Positions 1 to 9,800 of a DNA stretch of 64,000 nt are shown here, in pieces. Source of the DNA: Qipengyuania gelatinilytica (GTDB taxonomy: Bacteria; Pseudomonadota; Alphaproteobacteria; Sphingomonadales; Sphingomonadaceae). Location: assembly GCF_019711315.1 (NCBI RefSeq), contig NZ_CP081294.1:1240001-1304000 (forward strand). Reading direction: 5' to 3'. The notes under the pieces were generated by a model. That model did not search any database and was not told where the DNA came from. It saw only the letters and a program-made list of their open reading frames with translations. The position numbers were made by a program, and so were the translations under genes. Numbering within the stretch: the first letter of the stretch is position 1; each line of letters opens with the position of its first letter.

Positions 1-1
1 G

Positions 2-1288
2 CCGCGCGATTATCTGGTCCTGTGGCGCAAGGGCCTGGACCAGACCGTGCGCTGGGCACGCAATCCGGAGAAGCCGGTCGAACATGGCCCCAATGGCGTG
101 CGCCTCACGCCGCGCAAGAGCTTCGAGGCATGGCAGGAAACCGTCGAGGGACGCAGCGAGCCCTGGACCGCCGGCGAACAGCAGGTTGCAGAAGGACTGC
201 GTGTCACCCTGCTCGAGATCATCCTTCGCCTGACCGACGAAGCGGTGAAGGAAAGGGCCAAGGCCCAGTCGAAGCAGGAACTGCTGATTGCGGAACTCAA
301 CCACCGCGTCCGCAACATCCTCAACCTCATTCGCGGATTGATCAGCCAGTCGCGCAGCGAAGCCTCCTCCATCGAGGAATTTTCCGAGATCGTCGGTGGC
401 CGCATCGCTTCGCTGGCTTCCGCGCATGACAATATCACCAAGAACAACTGGTCATCGGCGCCCTTGAGAGGCCTGATCGAGACCGAGGCACAGGCCTATG
501 TTTCCGGCAAACTCGATCGTGTCGAGATCAGCGGTCCCGAAGTCCTTATCGTTCCCGAGGCCTACACGGTGATCGCGCTCGTCATCCACGAGATGATCAC
601 GAATTCTGCCAAATACGGGTCGCTGAGCGACAGCTCGGGTACGCTGAAGGTTACGATCAGGCAGACAGGTGACGGGTTCCTCCAGATCGACTGGAAGGAG
701 AGCGGAGGCCCTCCGGTCAAGCCGCCGAAGCGCAGGGGCTTCGGCTCGACCATCATCGATCGCTCCATCCCCTTCGAACTGGGCGGCGAATCCAATATCG
801 ATTACAAGCTCGAGGGAGTCGAAGCGACCTTCACCGTACCCGAACGCTTCGTATCCTATGAAACGACGGACACTCCAGTTCCGGCCGAAGACCGGATCGA
901 AGAGGACGAGACCCCTTCGGCAGACCAGCCCGATGCGAAGGTCGACGCTCCCGAAACCGTGATGCTGGTCGAAGACAGCATGATCATCGCGCTCGATACG
1001 GAAGATTGCCTCAAGGAACTTGGCGTTTCGACGGTCATCATGGAAAGCACCGTCGCCGGCGCGCTGCGCGCGCTTGAAAGCAACCGCCCCGACCTCGCTA
1101 TTCTCGACTACAACCTAGGCAAGGAGAGCAGCGAGAAGGTGGCCGAGGAACTGGTGCGGCGGAACATTCCGTTCTGGCTGGCGACCGGCTATGGCGAGAT
1201 GAAGGACCGGCTCGATGAAATCGGAGCGCAGGGCCTGCTGGTGAAACCTTACGGGAAATCCGACCTGATGGGGATCATCGAGGGGTGA
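2..1288 (+). CDS. Bacteriophytochrome-like HWE sensor kinase with receiver domain (3' part)
   Basis: The frame is open from base 2, so the gene begins outside the window; 428 residues are visible. The first ~55 residues read like the end of a phytochrome PHY domain (VRWARNPEKP, SPRKSFEAW-like stretch). A HisKA_2/HWE kinase follows: phospho-acceptor His codon at 302-304 in AELNHRVRN, the N-box HEMITNSAKYG and the HWE signature WKESGGP. The C-terminal receiver has its phospho-acceptor Asp codon at 1106-1108 (LAILDYN) and a late Lys in LVKPYG. Such proteins sense red/far-red light through biliverdin and signal by phosphorelay; the chromophore domains (PAS-GAF) are not visible, so photosensing is inferred. 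The end overlaps the convergent manA gene by 14 bp. Confidence 0.85.
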   Translation, partial: PRDYLVLWRKGLDQTVRWARNPEKPVEHGPNGVRLTPRKSFEAWQETVEGRSEPWTAGEQQVAEGLRVTLLEIILRLTDEAVKERAKAQSKQELLIAELNHRVRNILNLIRGLISQSRSEASSIEEFSEIVGGRIASLASAHDNITKNNWSSAPLRGLIETEAQAYVSGKLDRVEISGPEVLIVPEAYTVIALVIHEMITNSAKYGSLSDSSGTLKVTIRQTGDGFLQIDWKESGGPPVKPPKRRGFGSTIIDRSIPFELGGESNIDYKLEGVEATFTVPERFVSYETTDTPVPAEDRIEEDETPSADQPDAKVDAPETVMLVEDSMIIALDTEDCLKELGVSTVIMESTVAGALRALESNRPDLAILDYNLGKESSEKVAEELVRRNIPFWLATGYGEMKDRLDEIGAQGLLVKPYGKSDLMGIIEG

Positions 1289-2087
1289 GCGGCAGTCCGG
1301 CGACGAGGCAGCGCGAGCAATCCGACAAGTCGACCTGACCCAGGTTTTCCGCTTGGGCGGAGCTGCCCGAAGCGATCGTCAATCCGCCCGTCGAGCAATG
1401 CCCCTCGAGCGGGATGACCTGCACGGCGCCCTCGAACCTTTCGCGCACGGCGCCAGTCTCGCCGCCCGCGATGTGGGCGACGCTGAACAGGGGGCCTTCG
1501 ACAAGCATTTGCGTGCGTGAAGGGTCTATGGTGCGCCGCAAATCCGCGGGGTGTTCGCCGCCGATGGCGCACCTCACCGCTTCCTCCAGGTGCAAGGGGC
1601 GGTCGCGCCCGTAATCATAGAGGCGATAGGTAATGTCGGTGCTCTGCTGCACCTCGACCAGCGTGAGGCCCGGCCCCATGGCATGCACCGTCCCTGCAGG
1701 CACGTAGAGAAAATCGTTCGCGGCAACTTCGCGCCAGGCCAGAAGGTTCTCGATCGAACCGTCCCGTGCCGCCCCGCGGATTTCGTCGGGGCCGATATCG
1801 CGGCGGAACCCTGTCGCCAGCTGCGCGCCCGGAGCAGCATCGAGGATAAGCCAGCATTCGTCCTTGCCCCGGCCGGTCGGGCTAAGTTCGCCCTTCGGGT
1901 GCACCTGGACCGACAGCTTGGCGCTGGTGAAGAGGTATTTGGTGAGGATCGTGTCGAGCGGGGCATCCGGCTGGAACCAGATCTCGCCGACAGCCTCATC
2001 GCAATCGCCGACGAGCGCGGGCGAGAGGTCGTCGCGACCCCACGGCTTGACCAGCAGCCTCGGCACGATTGCGCTGTTCGAATTCAC
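1275..2087 (-). CDS. manA: Mannose-6-phosphate isomerase, class I (short form)
   Basis: 270 residues. The protein interconverts fructose-6-P and mannose-6-P, the entry to GDP-mannose used for polysaccharides. The cupin metal-binding pattern is visible: QVHPK early, then a DECWLIL stretch, and YVPAGTVHAMGPG with VEVQQSTDITYRLYDYGR, which is characteristic of the class I family. It is shorter than enteric ManA (about 390 residues), as is common in alphaproteobacteria. The start is GTG at 2087, overlapping the manC stop as GTGA, so the pair is translationally coupled. The 3' end overlaps the convergent phytochrome-like gene. Confidence 0.85.
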   Translation of the reverse strand: MNSNSAIVPRLLVKPWGRDDLSPALVGDCDEAVGEIWFQPDAPLDTILTKYLFTSAKLSVQVHPKGELSPTGRGKDECWLILDAAPGAQLATGFRRDIGPDEIRGAARDGSIENLLAWREVAANDFLYVPAGTVHAMGPGLTLVEVQQSTDITYRLYDYGRDRPLHLEEAVRCAIGGEHPADLRRTIDPSRTQMLVEGPLFSVAHIAGGETGAVRERFEGAVQVIPLEGHCSTGGLTIASGSSAQAENLGQVDLSDCSRCLVAGLPLTPR

Positions 2088-3100
2088 TTGGACTTGTCCG
2101 TCGCCAGATTCTTCACCGCCTGCGCCGCATCACGCGACAGGACAAGCACGTCATCGCCATCGACGACAACGATGACATTGTCGAGACCGACGACCGAAAT
2201 TCGTCGATCCTCCCCGACCGTCATGATGCCGCCTGCATTGATCGTTCGGGTTCCGTCGGCGAGCAGGTCCAGGCCGGCGGCTTCCCGTGCCGTCATCAAT
2301 GAATTCCAGTCGCCGATATCCGACCAGCCGATGTCAGCCGATACCACCGCGGCGTGGGAAGTGTTTTCCATGAGCGCATAATCGACGCTCTCGCCCGCTA
2401 TCCGGGCGAACGCAGATCCCTCGGGATGGAACTGCGCCCCGTCCTCCCTGCCGTTTTCGACCGCTTGCCGGACAGCTTCTGCCATCTCGGGCCAGTGCCG
2501 GGACAGCTCGTCCAGGAAGGTGCCTGCACGGAAAACGAACATCCCGCTGTTCCAGGTGAACCGGCCGCTTTCGAGATAGGCCTGCGCGGTGGCTTCATCG
2601 GGCTTTTCGACGAAACGCGCGACATGGTGCCCTTCACCAACGGGCCCGCCCTTCTCGATATAGCCATAACCCGTTTCGGGCCGGTCGGGTTCGATGCCGA
2701 AGCACACCAGCTTGCCATCCCTCGCGAGGCTTTGCGCCTTCTGGACTGCCTCGTGGAACGCCTGCCGGTCGGCAATATGGTGATCGCTCGGACAAACGAG
2801 CAGGATGGTATCAGGCTCGACCCTTGCCGCAGCGAGGGCGATGGCGGGCGCCGTATTGCGCGCTGCCGGTTCGACGATCAGGGAATACTGCCCGGCCTGA
2901 CGTCCGACGAGAGCCACCTGCTTTTCGCCGGCTACTATCAGCGGCTCTGCAAACAGGTCGCGGTCATCCAGGCGGTCGAGCGTTTGCTGGAACAGTGTCC
3001 GCTCTCCCAGTAGCGGAAGGAACGGCTTGGGCCTGTCCGCACGGCTGAGCGGCCACAGGCGTGTACCGCTGCCTCCGCACAGGACGACGGGCTGGATCAC
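2084..3100 (-). CDS. manC: Mannose-1-phosphate guanylyltransferase
   Basis: 338 residues from the chosen GTG at 3100. The nucleotidyltransferase signature GGSGTRLWPLSR with the following KPFLPLLG is at the N-terminus, and CPSDHHI, FVEKPD, WNSGMFVF and DIGWSDIGDWNSL are all typical of GDP-mannose pyrophosphorylases. It makes GDP-mannose from GTP and mannose-1-P, directly after the product line of ManA next door. There is no C-terminal isomerase domain; that activity is supplied by the separate downstream manA, which overlaps by 4 bp. A GTG two codons upstream (3106) lies only 1 nt from the AAGGA site, so 3100, with a 7-nt spacer, is preferred. Confidence 0.88.
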   Translation of the reverse strand: MIQPVVLCGGSGTRLWPLSRADRPKPFLPLLGERTLFQQTLDRLDDRDLFAEPLIVAGEKQVALVGRQAGQYSLIVEPAARNTAPAIALAAARVEPDTILLVCPSDHHIADRQAFHEAVQKAQSLARDGKLVCFGIEPDRPETGYGYIEKGGPVGEGHHVARFVEKPDEATAQAYLESGRFTWNSGMFVFRAGTFLDELSRHWPEMAEAVRQAVENGREDGAQFHPEGSAFARIAGESVDYALMENTSHAAVVSADIGWSDIGDWNSLMTAREAAGLDLLADGTRTINAGGIMTVGEDRRISVVGLDNVIVVVDGDDVLVLSRDAAQAVKNLATDKSK

Positions 3101-3160
3101 TTGCACTTCCTTACTGCGACCGGTCTCTTCCCTCCTGCATAGAGGCGGGTGGCGCGCTTG

Positions 3161-3886
3161 TCAGTTGAAGAAACGCTGGCGGTAAAGGAACGGTGCAGCG
3201 ACAGGATTGCCCTGCGCATCACGGGCAGGCTCGAAGCGGATCTGCTCGTAGGACAGCTGGCAGACAACCGCATCGGTTTCGGGAAAAGGGCTAGCGCGGT
3301 AGATCGAGCAGGATGTCACCCTGCCCTCCGGCGAGACCACAAGGCGGACGATGACAGACTTGCCGATGCGCGCCTGCCTGCCGCCCGGCGGGATCGGAAA
3401 GGCCCTGCTGTCGGTGATGGAGCGGGTGAGCACCGGCTTGGTCGCAGCAACACCGCCTTGCCCGCTTCCGCCCCTGCCCGATCCGGTTCCCACGCCGCTG
3501 CCTTCGGCGCCGGTGCCTTCGCCCGACTGGGTTGCACCAGAGGTCGTGGCGCTGCCGGTCGAGGCGGCACGCGGCACAGGCTGGTCTTCCCTGACCTGAC
3601 GCCTCGGGGTCGGTGCGGTGACTGGCTGCGGGACGGCTTCCTGCCCCGGATCACCCTGGGCACCCTCGTCCGGTTCGGGCTCGGTCACGGGGGTCTCTTC
3701 CTCGGGCGTCGTGACCGTCACCGTGAAGGCCGACACGACTGTGCGTTCGACACCGGCCACGGCCGTTGGCGCCAGCATACGTGCCAATACGTAGAGGATT
3801 CCCAAGTGAATCAGCAGTATAAGCGCAATAAGCCACGGGTTGAGACGCGTCTTCGTCGCACTGAAATTGGTCGCGGGTTCGGCCAT
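3161..3886 (-). CDS. TonB family energy transducer
   Basis: 241 residues from the ATG at 3886. A short cytoplasmic start (MAEPATNF) precedes one membrane helix (PWLIALILLIHLGILYVL), then a Pro/Glu- and Gly/Ser/Thr-rich periplasmic linker (about residues 55-150), then a C-terminal TonB-like domain containing RLVVSPEGRVTSCSIYRASP and ending RQRFFN. It is expected to pass proton-motive force from ExbBD to outer-membrane receptors such as the large receptor at 6840-10247. An upstream GTG at 3970 would add 28 residues that lie inside the divergent kinase gene and look non-membrane, so the ATG is preferred although its ribosome site is weak. manC lies 60 bp downstream. Confidence 0.82.
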   Translation of the reverse strand: MAEPATNFSATKTRLNPWLIALILLIHLGILYVLARMLAPTAVAGVERTVVSAFTVTVTTPEEETPVTEPEPDEGAQGDPGQEAVPQPVTAPTPRRQVREDQPVPRAASTGSATTSGATQSGEGTGAEGSGVGTGSGRGGSGQGGVAATKPVLTRSITDSRAFPIPPGGRQARIGKSVIVRLVVSPEGRVTSCSIYRASPFPETDAVVCQLSYEQIRFEPARDAQGNPVAAPFLYRQRFFN

Positions 3887-3962
3887 GGAGATCAAACGGC
3901 GCAAACCGCCGGGACGTTCCGTCGCTTCGACCGGCAAGCTCGAAAAGGCAGGAGAGATACCC

Positions 3963-6761
3963 ATGGCCACCAGCGCCGCCGGATTGGATCATGCAGCAGC
4001 GCGGTCCGCCAATGGTCTACGCCCTGCCGCTGCGAGATTGGCCTATCCGCTGATCGCTTTGCTGGCTTTTGCGGCGCTTGCATATGTAAGCATCGATCTG
4101 ACACGTGGTGAAGGCCGCATAGCCGTAGTCTGGCTGCCCAATGCGCTTGCCGTCGCCTTCCTGCTTCGCCGCAAGGTTCCGCACGAACCGGCGCTGTTTA
4201 TCGCAATGTTCCTCGGCAACGTGCTGGCGAATTTCATCGTGGGCGACGCAGTCTTGACGGCGGCGGCGCTGGCCCTGGCCAATTCCGCAGAAATATGGCT
4301 CGCCGTGGCGCTGGTCAGGCGTTGGTGCGGAAACCGGCCCGACATGTCGGACACCTATGACCTTTCGCGCTTCATACTCGCCGCAGGACTGATTGCGCCG
4401 ATTGCATCGGCCGCGATTGCATCGCTCGCACTGGCCGGAACTTCAGGGCTCTCGCTTGCTCCCATCCTGCGCTGGGCGACATCGGATGCGCTCTCGATGC
4501 TGATCCTCGCGCCCGGCGCGCTGGTGCTGCAGGATGCAATCGCCAACATTCGCATGCCTACCGTGCGCGAGGTCGTGGAATGGCTGTTGCTGACAATCGG
4601 CGGCACGACGCTCACCCTCGTCGTCTTCTACCAGACCGCGTTACCGCTCCTGTTCCTGATCCCTCCGATCGTGATTGCCCACGCCTTCAGGTTAGGTGCG
4701 CTGGGCACCGCCTTTTCGGTCATGAAGGTAGCCGTGATCGCGTTGATTTTCACCCAGGCTGGCAGGGGGCCGATCAACCTCCTCCCCGCGCCGGTCGACG
4801 TCCAGATACTGATGCTGGAGGCATTCCTCGCCACCTCGATGCTCGTCGGACTTCCCGTGGCGGCAGTGCTCGCCACGCGCGACAAGGTCTCCGCCGAGCT
4901 GGCGGCGGGCAAGAAGCAGATGGCGCTGCTTGCGGACAATATCACCGATGCGATCCTGCGATACGACATCGACGGACGCTGCACCTACGCTTCCCCCTCG
5001 GTGGAGAATGTCCTTGGACTTCCCCCGGCCAGTTTCATCGGTCGAGCCAGCAGCGAACGGGTCCATCCCGATGCCCAGGCCGCAGTCCGAGACGTCGAGG
5101 AAGCTCTGCTGACCGGCAAAAAGGACAAGGAACGGTTCACCTACCGGCGCTATCTCGATGCTGTTGACGGAAGCGCCGTCTTCATCGAGGCCGATTGCGC
5201 CGTCGCCTATAACGGCGAGACCGGCGAACGCGAGGGCATCATCGTCTCCGCACGCGATGTCACCAACCGCATCGAGCTCGAACGCAAGCTCAAACGTGCC
5301 ACGGCGCATGCGGAGAATGCGGCCCGGGCAAAATCCCAGTTCCTCGCCAATATGAGCCACGAGATCCGTACGCCCATGAACGGTGTGCTCGGCTTTGCCG
5401 ACCTGCTGAGCCGTATGAAGCTCGATCCCGAAGCAGCGCGCTATGCCGACCTGATCGTCCGTTCGGGCCGCTCGATGATGATGCTGCTCAACGATATCCT
5501 CGACATATCGAAGATCGAATCCGGCAAGCTTGTCGTTACGAACGAGACCTTCGACCTGCTCCAGCTCGTGGCCGACTGCGAACGGCTCCACAAGAGCAGT
5601 GCCGAGGCCAAGGGGGTTCGCCTGACCGCGGTATGCCTGCCCGATGTCCCGCGCCTGGTTCGCAGCGATCCGTTGCGGCTCCGCCAGATCCTGCTCAACC
5701 TGCTGGGCAACGCGGTCAAATTCACCGAGCGGGGCGAGGTCGCACTGAAGGTCGGATATGAGCATGGCGAGTTGATCCTCACTGTCGAAGACAGCGGCAT
5801 CGGCATCGCGCCCGACCGCTTGACGAATATCTTCGACCCCTTCGTGCAGGAACAGGCCAGCACCACGCGGCGATACGGCGGCACCGGCCTCGGCCTTTCG
5901 ATCTCGCGCCAGTTGGCCGAATTGCTCGGCGGGTCGCTCGAGGCGACTTCCACACCCGATTTCGGATCGCGTTTCACCCTGCGCCTGCCGTTCGAGGCAG
6001 GCGATGTGGAGCGTGATACTGTCGACGAGCATTCCCGTCGGGCCAGCGACGGCCCGATGCCGACCTCGGGCCGCATCCTGCTTGCAGAAGATCACGATGT
6101 GAACCGGATGCTCGTCACCGCCATGCTCGAAGAACTGGGCCAGCGTGTGGATACAGCCCATGATGGCATCCAGGCGGTCGAAGCGGTCATAGACGCGAGT
6201 GAACGGAGCGAGCCCTACGACCTGGTACTGATGGATATCCAGATGCCCGAATGCGACGGCTATACGGCAGCACGACGGATCCGTCGTGCCGGACTCGATG
6301 CGCACGGCCTGCCTATCGTGGCGCTGACGGCCAACGCATTTCCAGAGGACATCGCCGCAGCAGTGGAGGCCGGCATGCAGGCGCACCTGGCCAAGCCCCT
6401 GGTATTCGAGGAACTGGCGGAGGCGCTGGCCCGCTGGATGCCGGTCCATATCGTCGACGAAGGCGCCGTCGCGTCGGCAGCTCGCGCCACGCTGACGCCC
6501 TCGAATGCGATGGAGCAACGCTGGAGCGAGCGAAAGGGCGAAGCGATGGAGGCCGTGGGTTCGGCCTTGCGCGATAACGCGCTGGAAGGCGCCCATATCG
6601 AGGAGCTTGCGCGTACCGTGCACAAGCTGGCGGGAAGCGCGGGGATGTTCGGCGAAGTCGAACTGGGAGAGAAAGCCGCAGCACTCGAACGCGCGCTGCG
6701 GGCGAGCGTCGAGACCGGCGTACGCCGCCAGCTTGCGCAGGAACTGCTCGACCTAGCCTGA
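3963..6761 (+). CDS. MASE1-PAS hybrid sensor histidine kinase with receiver and Hpt domains
   Basis: 932 residues. The N-terminal ~300 residues form a multi-helix MASE1 sensor (VVWLPNALAVAFLL), then a PAS domain (about 325-440), HisKA with the His codon at 5358-5360 (residue 466, NMSHEIRTPMNG), HATPase_c (NLLGNAVKFTERG; DSGIGI; YGGTGLGLSIS), a receiver with Asp at residue 758 (VLMDIQMP), and a C-terminal Hpt with His at residue 887 (VHKLAGSAG). The complete ArcB-like relay chain sits in one chain, so a separate response regulator is expected elsewhere. Start ATG 3963 has GGAGAG at a 5-nt spacing; longer ORF versions overlap tonB. The MASE1 ligand is unknown. Confidence 0.9.
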   Translation: MATSAAGLDHAAARSANGLRPAAARLAYPLIALLAFAALAYVSIDLTRGEGRIAVVWLPNALAVAFLLRRKVPHEPALFIAMFLGNVLANFIVGDAVLTAAALALANSAEIWLAVALVRRWCGNRPDMSDTYDLSRFILAAGLIAPIASAAIASLALAGTSGLSLAPILRWATSDALSMLILAPGALVLQDAIANIRMPTVREVVEWLLLTIGGTTLTLVVFYQTALPLLFLIPPIVIAHAFRLGALGTAFSVMKVAVIALIFTQAGRGPINLLPAPVDVQILMLEAFLATSMLVGLPVAAVLATRDKVSAELAAGKKQMALLADNITDAILRYDIDGRCTYASPSVENVLGLPPASFIGRASSERVHPDAQAAVRDVEEALLTGKKDKERFTYRRYLDAVDGSAVFIEADCAVAYNGETGEREGIIVSARDVTNRIELERKLKRATAHAENAARAKSQFLANMSHEIRTPMNGVLGFADLLSRMKLDPEAARYADLIVRSGRSMMMLLNDILDISKIESGKLVVTNETFDLLQLVADCERLHKSSAEAKGVRLTAVCLPDVPRLVRSDPLRLRQILLNLLGNAVKFTERGEVALKVGYEHGELILTVEDSGIGIAPDRLTNIFDPFVQEQASTTRRYGGTGLGLSISRQLAELLGGSLEATSTPDFGSRFTLRLPFEAGDVERDTVDEHSRRASDGPMPTSGRILLAEDHDVNRMLVTAMLEELGQRVDTAHDGIQAVEAVIDASERSEPYDLVLMDIQMPECDGYTAARRIRRAGLDAHGLPIVALTANAFPEDIAAAVEAGMQAHLAKPLVFEELAEALARWMPVHIVDEGAVASAARATLTPSNAMEQRWSERKGEAMEAVGSALRDNALEGAHIEELARTVHKLAGSAGMFGEVELGEKAAALERALRASVETGVRRQLAQELLDLA

Positions 6762-6789
6762 GAGCCCGCAAAACCAGCGGCACAAACGA

Positions 6790-6817
6790 AAAGGGCGACC
6801 CCGAGGGGCCGCCCTTT
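6790..6817. terminator. Bidirectional hairpin terminator between convergent genes
   Basis: AAAGGGC at 6790-6796 pairs with GCCCTTT at 6811-6817, with further CCC/GGG pairing inside. It sits between the stop codons of the hybrid kinase and the TonB-dependent receptor and can serve both. Confidence 0.75.
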
Positions 6818-6839
6818 CCTGTTTCGATCGTTCGAAGGA

Positions 6840-9800
6840 TCAGAACTCGTAGCGAGCGCCGACCTGGATCTTCCATGCCGAGCCCGAGATCGAGATCGCC
6901 TGGTCATCATCGGGGTTGAAGTTGTCGATGATGTAGCGGCCTTCATCGTCGTAATCCGCGAACGAGGTCGGGATGTCGAAGTTGAAGATTACGCGGTTTG
7001 CTTCTGCGTCGATCATGTTCAGGACGTTGTCGAAATCGGCGAAGATTTCGAGACGGTCGTCGACGAGGCCGGTCAGGCTGCCGAAGAAGGGCAGTTCCTG
7101 GCTGATGCGCATGTCGAGATCGTACGACCACGGGTTACGGCAGGTGTTACGCTCGATGCTTGCGCCCGGCGTGTACTCGCAGCCCGAAGCAGCAACGTAG
7201 TCGATCAGTTCCTGGACCGCGGTTGCGTCCGAGAACGGCGACAGGTTCGGATCATTGATGCCCGACGGGACGTAGAGCAGTGCGTTGTCCGAGCCCGAAG
7301 CGCTGTCGTTGAACACGCTGCCACCGTCGAACACGAGGCTGTACGGACGGCCCGAACGGGCGCGGAAGTACAGGCCAAGCTGGGTGGCGTAGTCACCGAA
7401 GAACTCTTCACGGAAGCTGATGGCAGCCGTGAAGTTGTGACGCGTTTCGTAGTTCGAAGTCGAAACGGCCGGGTTCTGACGGTCGAAGGCTGCCGTGACG
7501 TCGTAGGACGAGGTTGCAGTCGACGAGCCGACGTTACGGTTGTTCTCCGAGTCCGTGAAGGCGTAGCCGAAGCGGACGTTGACGCTACCACCGTCGGTGA
7601 TCAGGCCACCGTCGAAGCGCTTCGAAAGCAGCGCCGAGGCGATGTGGCTTTCGTAGCTCGGGCCGTTGGTCAGCTGGATGAAGTCATCCAGGCGCGTGCC
7701 GAAGCAGTCACCGGTCAGGTTGTCGTAGACCGGCGGCGTGCCACCCGTACCAACCAGCGTGGCGTTACAACCAGCATTGTTGATGTCGAGTGCGTCGTAG
7801 ATCGGACGACCGTCGATGGTGTAGCCGTTGAGGCCTTCATCGGGGTTCGGAGCCTGCACGAGGTCGACGAAGTTCAGCGTGTCGTTGAACCGCGAGTAGA
7901 TGTAGTCGAGGTTCAGGCGCCAGTCGCTGAAGAAGCCGGTGTCGGTGCCGAAGTCGGTCGCGAAACCGAGGTTCGCACGTACCACGGTCGGCACGTCGAA
8001 ATCGGGATCGGTCGACTGGACGTCACCGCCACCAACGGCAGCCGAAGCCGAGCCGGAGTCGGTCACGCACTGCGGGAAGCCGGTGAACTCGCCGTTGCCG
8101 TCAAGAACATTGGTCGGCGTCGAGGCACAGAATACCGAAGTACCCAGTGCGGTCGAGAAGCCGTTGTTCGAGAATGCGTTCGAGAAGTACACCACCGGGT
8201 CACCGCCCGAGAACACGCCGACACCACCGGTGATGCGCGAGTTCGAGAAGAACCCGTCATTGTCGAGTTCGTAGGTTGCGCTCAGGCGCGGCAGCAGGAC
8301 GGGGTCGAGCTTGCCGAACGAGTTGGCATTGGTGAAGCCGAAGCGGTCGTAGAACGACGGGTTCGCACGCGGTGCATCGCCGTCATAGATCTGCACGCGC
8401 AGGCCGGCAGTAATGCTCAGCTGGTTGGTCGCCTGCCATTCGTCCTGTGCGTAGAACGAATAGATGTTGCGGTTGAACCGTGCAGCTGCCTCGTTGATGT
8501 CGCCGCTCGGTGTGGCGTTGATGTCAGCGCCGTATGCCTGGCCGGTGGCGATTTCGAATGCGTTCGGGAAGAACTCGAAGCCCTGGCTCAGGACACCGTT
8601 TTCGAAGTCGTCGAGGTTTTCGAAGTAGAGCGTACCAGTCGCGTTGATGGCGAACAGGTTGTAAACTTCGAGCGAGTTCGCTTCGGCACCGATCTTGAAC
8701 AGGTGATCACCAGCATCGATGTTGATCTGGAACTTCGCCTGGTCGATCTTCGTGTCGAGCTGGTTGGCCGAACGGAAGATGCCCGGGCCGGTGCTCAGCA
8801 CGCCGTAGTTGAATTCGCCCGGATCGTTTGCGTCGGGAACCTGCGTACCGACTGCGAGACGCACGGTCGGGTTGTCCGACTGTGCTTCACCGAAGCCGAC
8901 CGGACCCTGCTTGTCGCCCACTTCTGCGCGGCTGAGACGCAGTTCGGTCGAAACCTTGTCGCTCCAGTCCGAGTAGAGACGGACCGAGTAGTAGTCCGAG
9001 ATCGTGCCTTCGTCTTCGAACGAGTTCAGGCCGGTGATGTTACCACCGCCGAAGTCGGGCTCGATGTTCGATTCTTCGAGGCGCTGGTAGGTCGCTTCGA
9101 GACGGTGATCGTCATTGATGTAGGCATCGATACGACCGAAGTAGCGGACGCTGGTTTCGTCCAGGGTGCGCGGATAGCCGCCGACGTCCTGGCCGTAGAC
9201 GTCACGTGCGATCTGCGCGAAGCGATCGAACTGCGCCTGGGTGACACCGAATTCGGGGTTGGCGAAGCCGCCGCCCAGCGGGCCTTCGTCGTTCGCGTCG
9301 CCGAGATCGGTTTCTTCGTAACCGAGGTAGAAGAACAGGCGATCCTTGATGATCGGGCCGCCGAGGGTTGCACCCCAGCGCTTTTCGCTACCCGACGAAA
9401 GGGGGACTTCCTCGCCATCCGGACGGATGATCGTGTCGGCCAGCATGCTGTCGTCGTAATAGGTGTAGAAGGCCGAGCCGTGGAATTCGTTCTGGCCCGA
9501 CTTGGTCACGACGTTCACGAGGCAGCCCGTGAAGTCGGAATATTCGACATCGAACGGTGCGAATTCGACCGAGGTCTCGCGGACCACGTCGTAGGGAAGC
9601 GGCAGCGAGTTACGCGCTGCGAACGGGGTGCCGTTGAGACCGAACACGTCGGCCTGGACGATGCCGTCGACGGTGAAGGTGTTCGAACGGTCGTTACCGC
9701 CGAGGCACGAGATACGGTCGACTTCGTCCGAACGCTCGAGGCTGACACGCGGGTCGAGGCGGATGATGTCGCGGACGTCGCGCGAAAGGCTCGGGAATGC

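Noticed and set aside
4692..6623. A 643-codon minus-strand frame opposite the hybrid kinase.
   Set aside because: Exact antisense of a clear kinase in register; same codon-avoidance effect.
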